Shown: one piece after another, positions 5,395 through 7,869 of the stretch
Numbering within the stretch: the stretch's first letter is position 1
Layout: each line of letters begins with the position of its first letter
Origin: an uncultured Olsenella sp.
Lineage (GTDB): Bacteria > Actinomycetota > Coriobacteriia > Coriobacteriales > Atopobiaceae
Direction of reading: 5' to 3'
DNA length: 7,869 nt
Assembly (NCBI GenBank): GCA_947253595.1
Contig: CAMXZR010000074.1
Location: 1-7,869 of the forward strand
Made by a program: the position numbers and the translations under genes
Notes under the pieces: model-generated
The model's database searches: none
What the model was told of the DNA's origin: nothing
The model's input: the letters and a program-made list of their open reading frames with translations, nothing else

Positions 5395-6704
5395 CGTCCG
5401 GGCGTGGGGGAGAGCCGCTGGGCACCTCGGCTGTCGCGGGCGATTGGGACGTGGCGTCCCCCGCGTCGGACATGGCGTCCCGCGAGGTCTACCTCGACTA
5501 CGCGGCCGCCACGCCGCTTGACCCGCGGGTGCTCGACGCGATGCTGCCCTACCTGACAGAGCGCTTCCACAACCCCTCGTCTCCCTATGCGGCCGCGCGC
5601 CGGGCGCGCGCCGACGTGGAGGACGCCCGTCGTCGCCTGGCCCAGGTGCTGGGTGCGCGCGCAGACGGCATCATCCTGACCTCCGGGGCCACCGAGGCCA
5701 ACAACCTGGCCTTCGCCGCGACGGATGGGCACGTGGTCACCGATGCGATCGAGCACCAGAGCGTCTTGCGCGTGGCGGAGGGCCGGCCCCACACGCTGGT
5801 CGGCGTGGCCGCGGACGGGCGCGTGGACGCCCGCGCAATGGCTGCCGCAATCACGCCCCGGACCGAGCTCGTGAGCCTTGAGCTGGCCAACGGCGAGGTG
5901 GGCTCTGTCCAGCCCGTGCGCGAGCTGGCGCGCCTCGTCGCCGCGGAACGTCAGCGGCGGCTCGAGGCGGGGGAGCGCAGGCAGCTTCTCCTGCACGTGG
6001 ACGCCTCGCAGGCCACGGGCCAGCTGGCCGTGAACGTCTCGTCCCTCGAGGCGGACATGGTCACCGTCTCGGCTGCGAAGATCTATGGACCCAAGCAGAT
6101 GGGGCTGCTCTGGTGCTCGGACCGCGTGCGCCTGCGTCCGCTGGTGCTGGGCGGTGGCCAGGAGCGTGGCATGCGCTCGGGGACAGAGAACGTCGCCGGC
6201 ATCGCGGGCTTCGCGCGGGCGCTGGAGCTCGCGGAGGCCATGCGCCGGGAGGAGGCGGCGCGCCTGCGCGGCCTGCGCCAGCGCATGGAGGCCGAATTGC
6301 GCCGGGAGCTCCCCTGGTGCGTGGTGAGCGGTCCCCGCCAGGAGAAGCTGCGGCTGCCCGGGCTGCTGCACCTCTCGCTTCCGGGGCTCGAGGCACAGCG
6401 CCTGGTGGTGCTGCTGGAGCGCGAGGGCGTCAGCGTGGGCACTGGATCGGCCTGCGCCGCCAGCAAGATGCAGGCGTCGCACGTGCTCGAGGCGCTGGGA
6501 ATGCCCGGAGGGCTCTCACAGGGGAGCCTGAGGCTCACGCTGGGGCGGCCCAGCACCGCCGACGAGGTCGCGTATGGCGCGCGGGCCATCGTGCGCTGCG
6601 CGAGGGCCGAGATGGAACGCCTGGGGCTGGACGACGCGACGATGGCCGGGCGCGCGGCGGAGCTGGGTGCCCCAGGCGGACGATGGCGGAGAGGACGCGA
6701 CTGA
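5391..6704 (+). CDS. Cysteine desulfurase, class-V aminotransferase (NifS/IscS/YrvO-like)
   Basis: This PLP enzyme converts L-cysteine to alanine and passes the sulfur on as a persulfide. In the 437-residue product I see 'VYLDYAAATPLDP' at the start of the fold, 'TSGATEANNLA', 'EHQS' with H122 (stacks on PLP), 'DASQATG' with D204 and Q207, 'SAAKIYGPKQMG' with the PLP-binding K230, 'GGGQERGMRSGTEN', and the sulfur-accepting C355 in 'GTGSACAASKMQASHVLEALG'. The residue before K230 is Ala, where the family normally has His (SxHK). The N-terminal 27 residues precede the usual start of the fold. GTG 5391 is preferred because of its strong ribosome site and GTGA overlap with the permease; ATG 5472 (410 residues) is the alternative. 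The gene ends in TGATG shared with mnmA, which suggests it serves as MnmA's dedicated sulfur donor, as known for B. subtilis YrvO. A general Fe-S role is also possible. Confidence 0.92.
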   Translation: MTSGRGGEPLGTSAVAGDWDVASPASDMASREVYLDYAAATPLDPRVLDAMLPYLTERFHNPSSPYAAARRARADVEDARRRLAQVLGARADGIILTSGATEANNLAFAATDGHVVTDAIEHQSVLRVAEGRPHTLVGVAADGRVDARAMAAAITPRTELVSLELANGEVGSVQPVRELARLVAAERQRRLEAGERRQLLLHVDASQATGQLAVNVSSLEADMVTVSAAKIYGPKQMGLLWCSDRVRLRPLVLGGGQERGMRSGTENVAGIAGFARALELAEAMRREEAARLRGLRQRMEAELRRELPWCVVSGPRQEKLRLPGLLHLSLPGLEAQRLVVLLEREGVSVGTGSACAASKMQASHVLEALGMPGGLSQGSLRLTLGRPSTADEVAYGARAIVRCARAEMERLGLDDATMAGRAAELGAPGGRWRRGRD

Positions 6705-7869
6705 TGGGCAAGACGGTCTGTCTGGGCATGAGCGGTGGAGTGGACTCCGCGTTGGCTGCCGCCCTCCTCGTGGAGCAGGGCCTCGACGTGCGGGCGGTCT
6801 ACATGCGCAACTGGTCACGCGACCTGCCCGGCTTCAGGTGTCGCTGGGCGGACGACCTGGCCGACGCCGAGCGCGTCGCCGTGACGCTGGGCATCGGCCT
6901 CGAGGTCTGGGACTGCGAGGAGGAGTACAGGCGCACGGTGGTCGACTACCTCGTCGACGCCTATGCCCACGGCCTCACGCCCAACCCCGACGTCATGTGC
7001 AACCAGACCGTGAAGTTTGGTACCTTCGCCCGGCGGGCCCTGGAGGAGGGGGCGGACTACGTCGCCACCGGCCATTACGCACGCGTGGGCTCACAGATGG
7101 GGGAGGTCGGGGGCGAGTCCCGGCCGTCCGGCGCCGCGTCGGCTGTCGGCGACGCTTTGGCCGACCACGCCTCCATCGCGCGCCTCTTCCGCGCCGCCGA
7201 CGAGCACAAGGACCAGACCTACTTTCTCTGGCGCGTCCCCGGTGAGGGCCTCGCCCTCTTTCCCATCGGCGGCTACGCCAGCAAGGCGGAGGTGCGCGCC
7301 GCCTGTGCCGAGCGGGGCCTGGGCGTGGAGGCCAAGCCGGACTCCGACGGGATATGCTTCGTGGGCGAGGTGGGCATTCGCAGCTTCCTCCTGGACACGC
7401 TCGAGCGTCGTGCGGGAGACGTCGTGGAGTGGGAGACGGGCCGCGTCCTGGGTCGCCACGACGGGGCCTTCCTCTTCACGGTGGGCCAGCGCCGCGGACT
7501 TGACCTGGGCGGCGGCCCCGCCCGCTACGTGGTGTCCACGGATGTGGAGAGAAACGTCGTCTACGTCAGCGCGAGCCTGGACTGTCCCGGGCTCTGGTGC
7601 CGGGCCCTGGTGCTCTCTGACGTCCGCTGGATCTCGGGCGAGCCGCCCCGCGCCGGTCGCTACCTGCTGCGCACCCGTCACACGGGCGAGCTGGCAGAGG
7701 CGCTGGTCACGCCCCGCGAGCCCGATGCCGCGCATGGTCTGCCTTGGGCTCCGGCCGAGTTCGACGAGCCGAGGCGAACGGTGGCCCCCGGACAGAGCGC
7801 CGTCGTCTACGACGGCCTGGAGTGCCTGGGCGGCGGGGTGGTCTGCCGCGGGCCGGAGGGCGCACCGAG
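6704..7869 (+). CDS. mnmA: tRNA-uridine 2-sulfurtransferase MnmA (TrmU), cut at the right edge
   Basis: MnmA thiolates U34 of Lys, Glu and Gln tRNAs by adenylating C2 and inserting sulfur from a protein persulfide. The 388 residues present show the PP-loop 'GMSGGVDSA' (8-16), 'MRNWSRD', 'TPNPDVMCNQTVKFG' with catalytic C99, 'TGHYAR' (122-127), 'DEHKDQTYFLW', 'DSDGICFVGE' with the second catalytic cysteine C218, 'FTVGQRRGLDLGG', and near the end 'VAPGQSAVVYDGLECLGGG', typical of the last beta-barrel. Only a handful of residues should be missing. Start: ATG 6704 overlaps the desulfurase stop and has GAGAGGA (6689-6695) 8 nt upstream. Between 'TGHYAR' and 'LFRAADEHKDQ' there is a Gly/Ala/Ser-rich insertion of about 27 residues (131-157) that looks like a lineage-specific loop. 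Coupling to a cysteine desulfurase makes biochemical sense. The call is firm because both catalytic cysteines and the PP-loop are present. Confidence 0.96.
   Translation, partial: MGKTVCLGMSGGVDSALAAALLVEQGLDVRAVYMRNWSRDLPGFRCRWADDLADAERVAVTLGIGLEVWDCEEEYRRTVVDYLVDAYAHGLTPNPDVMCNQTVKFGTFARRALEEGADYVATGHYARVGSQMGEVGGESRPSGAASAVGDALADHASIARLFRAADEHKDQTYFLWRVPGEGLALFPIGGYASKAEVRAACAERGLGVEAKPDSDGICFVGEVGIRSFLLDTLERRAGDVVEWETGRVLGRHDGAFLFTVGQRRGLDLGGGPARYVVSTDVERNVVYVSASLDCPGLWCRALVLSDVRWISGEPPRAGRYLLRTRHTGELAEALVTPREPDAAHGLPWAPAEFDEPRRTVAPGQSAVVYDGLECLGGGVVCRGPEGAP

Noticed and set aside
5334..6482. Minus-strand open frame of about 382 codons opposite the desulfurase.
   Set aside because: It lies wholly over a well-conserved enzyme gene on the plus strand and shows His/Gln/Arg-rich antisense composition without motifs.
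7091..7735. Minus-strand open frame of about 214 codons at the right end.
   Set aside because: It is a shadow of mnmA, whose plus-strand frame contains the PP-loop and both catalytic cysteines and runs open to the window edge.
1..7869. CRISPR arrays, insertion sequences, phage attachment sites or riboswitches.
   Set aside because: No regularly spaced repeats, transposase-like frames, duplicated tRNA ends or recognisable riboswitch cores were found. The tRNA genes are intact and not flanked by integrase genes.

Overview
The window is very GC-rich DNA (codon third positions almost all G or C), with tightly packed genes, isolated single-copy tRNA genes and overlapping start/stop codons. Together with the protein styles (a type-5 peptide-binding protein, a PAS-GAF-SpoIIE phosphatase, a CmpB-like permease, and a NifS-type desulfurase beside MnmA) this suggests a high-GC Gram-positive bacterium. 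An anaerobic member of the Coriobacteriia (Olsenella/Atopobium-like) is my best guess. That placement is inference from style; no rRNA or species marker is present.

Region 1 (1-735): the 3' end of an extracellular peptide/nickel-type ABC transporter solute-binding protein, a weak hairpin terminator, then a self-contained tRNA-Leu(GAG) gene with its own extended -10 promoter and a strong 10-bp terminator. Region 2 (about 800-3915): a two-gene partner-switching signalling unit. The first gene encodes a PAS-GAF-GAF-SpoIIE serine phosphatase (RsbU-like). The second encodes one polypeptide that joins a STAS anti-sigma-antagonist domain (RsbV-like) to a GHKL serine-kinase/anti-sigma domain (RsbW-like). 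The usual three proteins of the pathway are therefore compressed into two, and no sigma factor gene is visible.

Region 3 (3988-4268, minus strand): a tRNA-Gly(GCC)-tRNA-Cys(GCA) pair read from a good promoter with A-tracts upstream. It has a terminator-like hairpin between the two tRNAs and a strong terminator after tRNA-Cys. Region 4 (4492-7869, plus strand): three genes with overlapping junctions, namely a six-helix membrane protein of the CmpB 'putative ABC transporter permease' family, a class-V cysteine desulfurase, and mnmA (tRNA-uridine 2-sulfurtransferase, running off the right edge just short of its end). The desulfurase presumably supplies the persulfide sulfur that MnmA installs at U34 of tRNAs. 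The permease is translationally linked to them but has no obvious functional tie.

The observations most worth a second look are the STAS-kinase fusion with its Cys-x-Cys in the ATP-binding motif, the desulfurase that lacks the usual His next to its PLP lysine, and the hairpin between the two tRNA genes.
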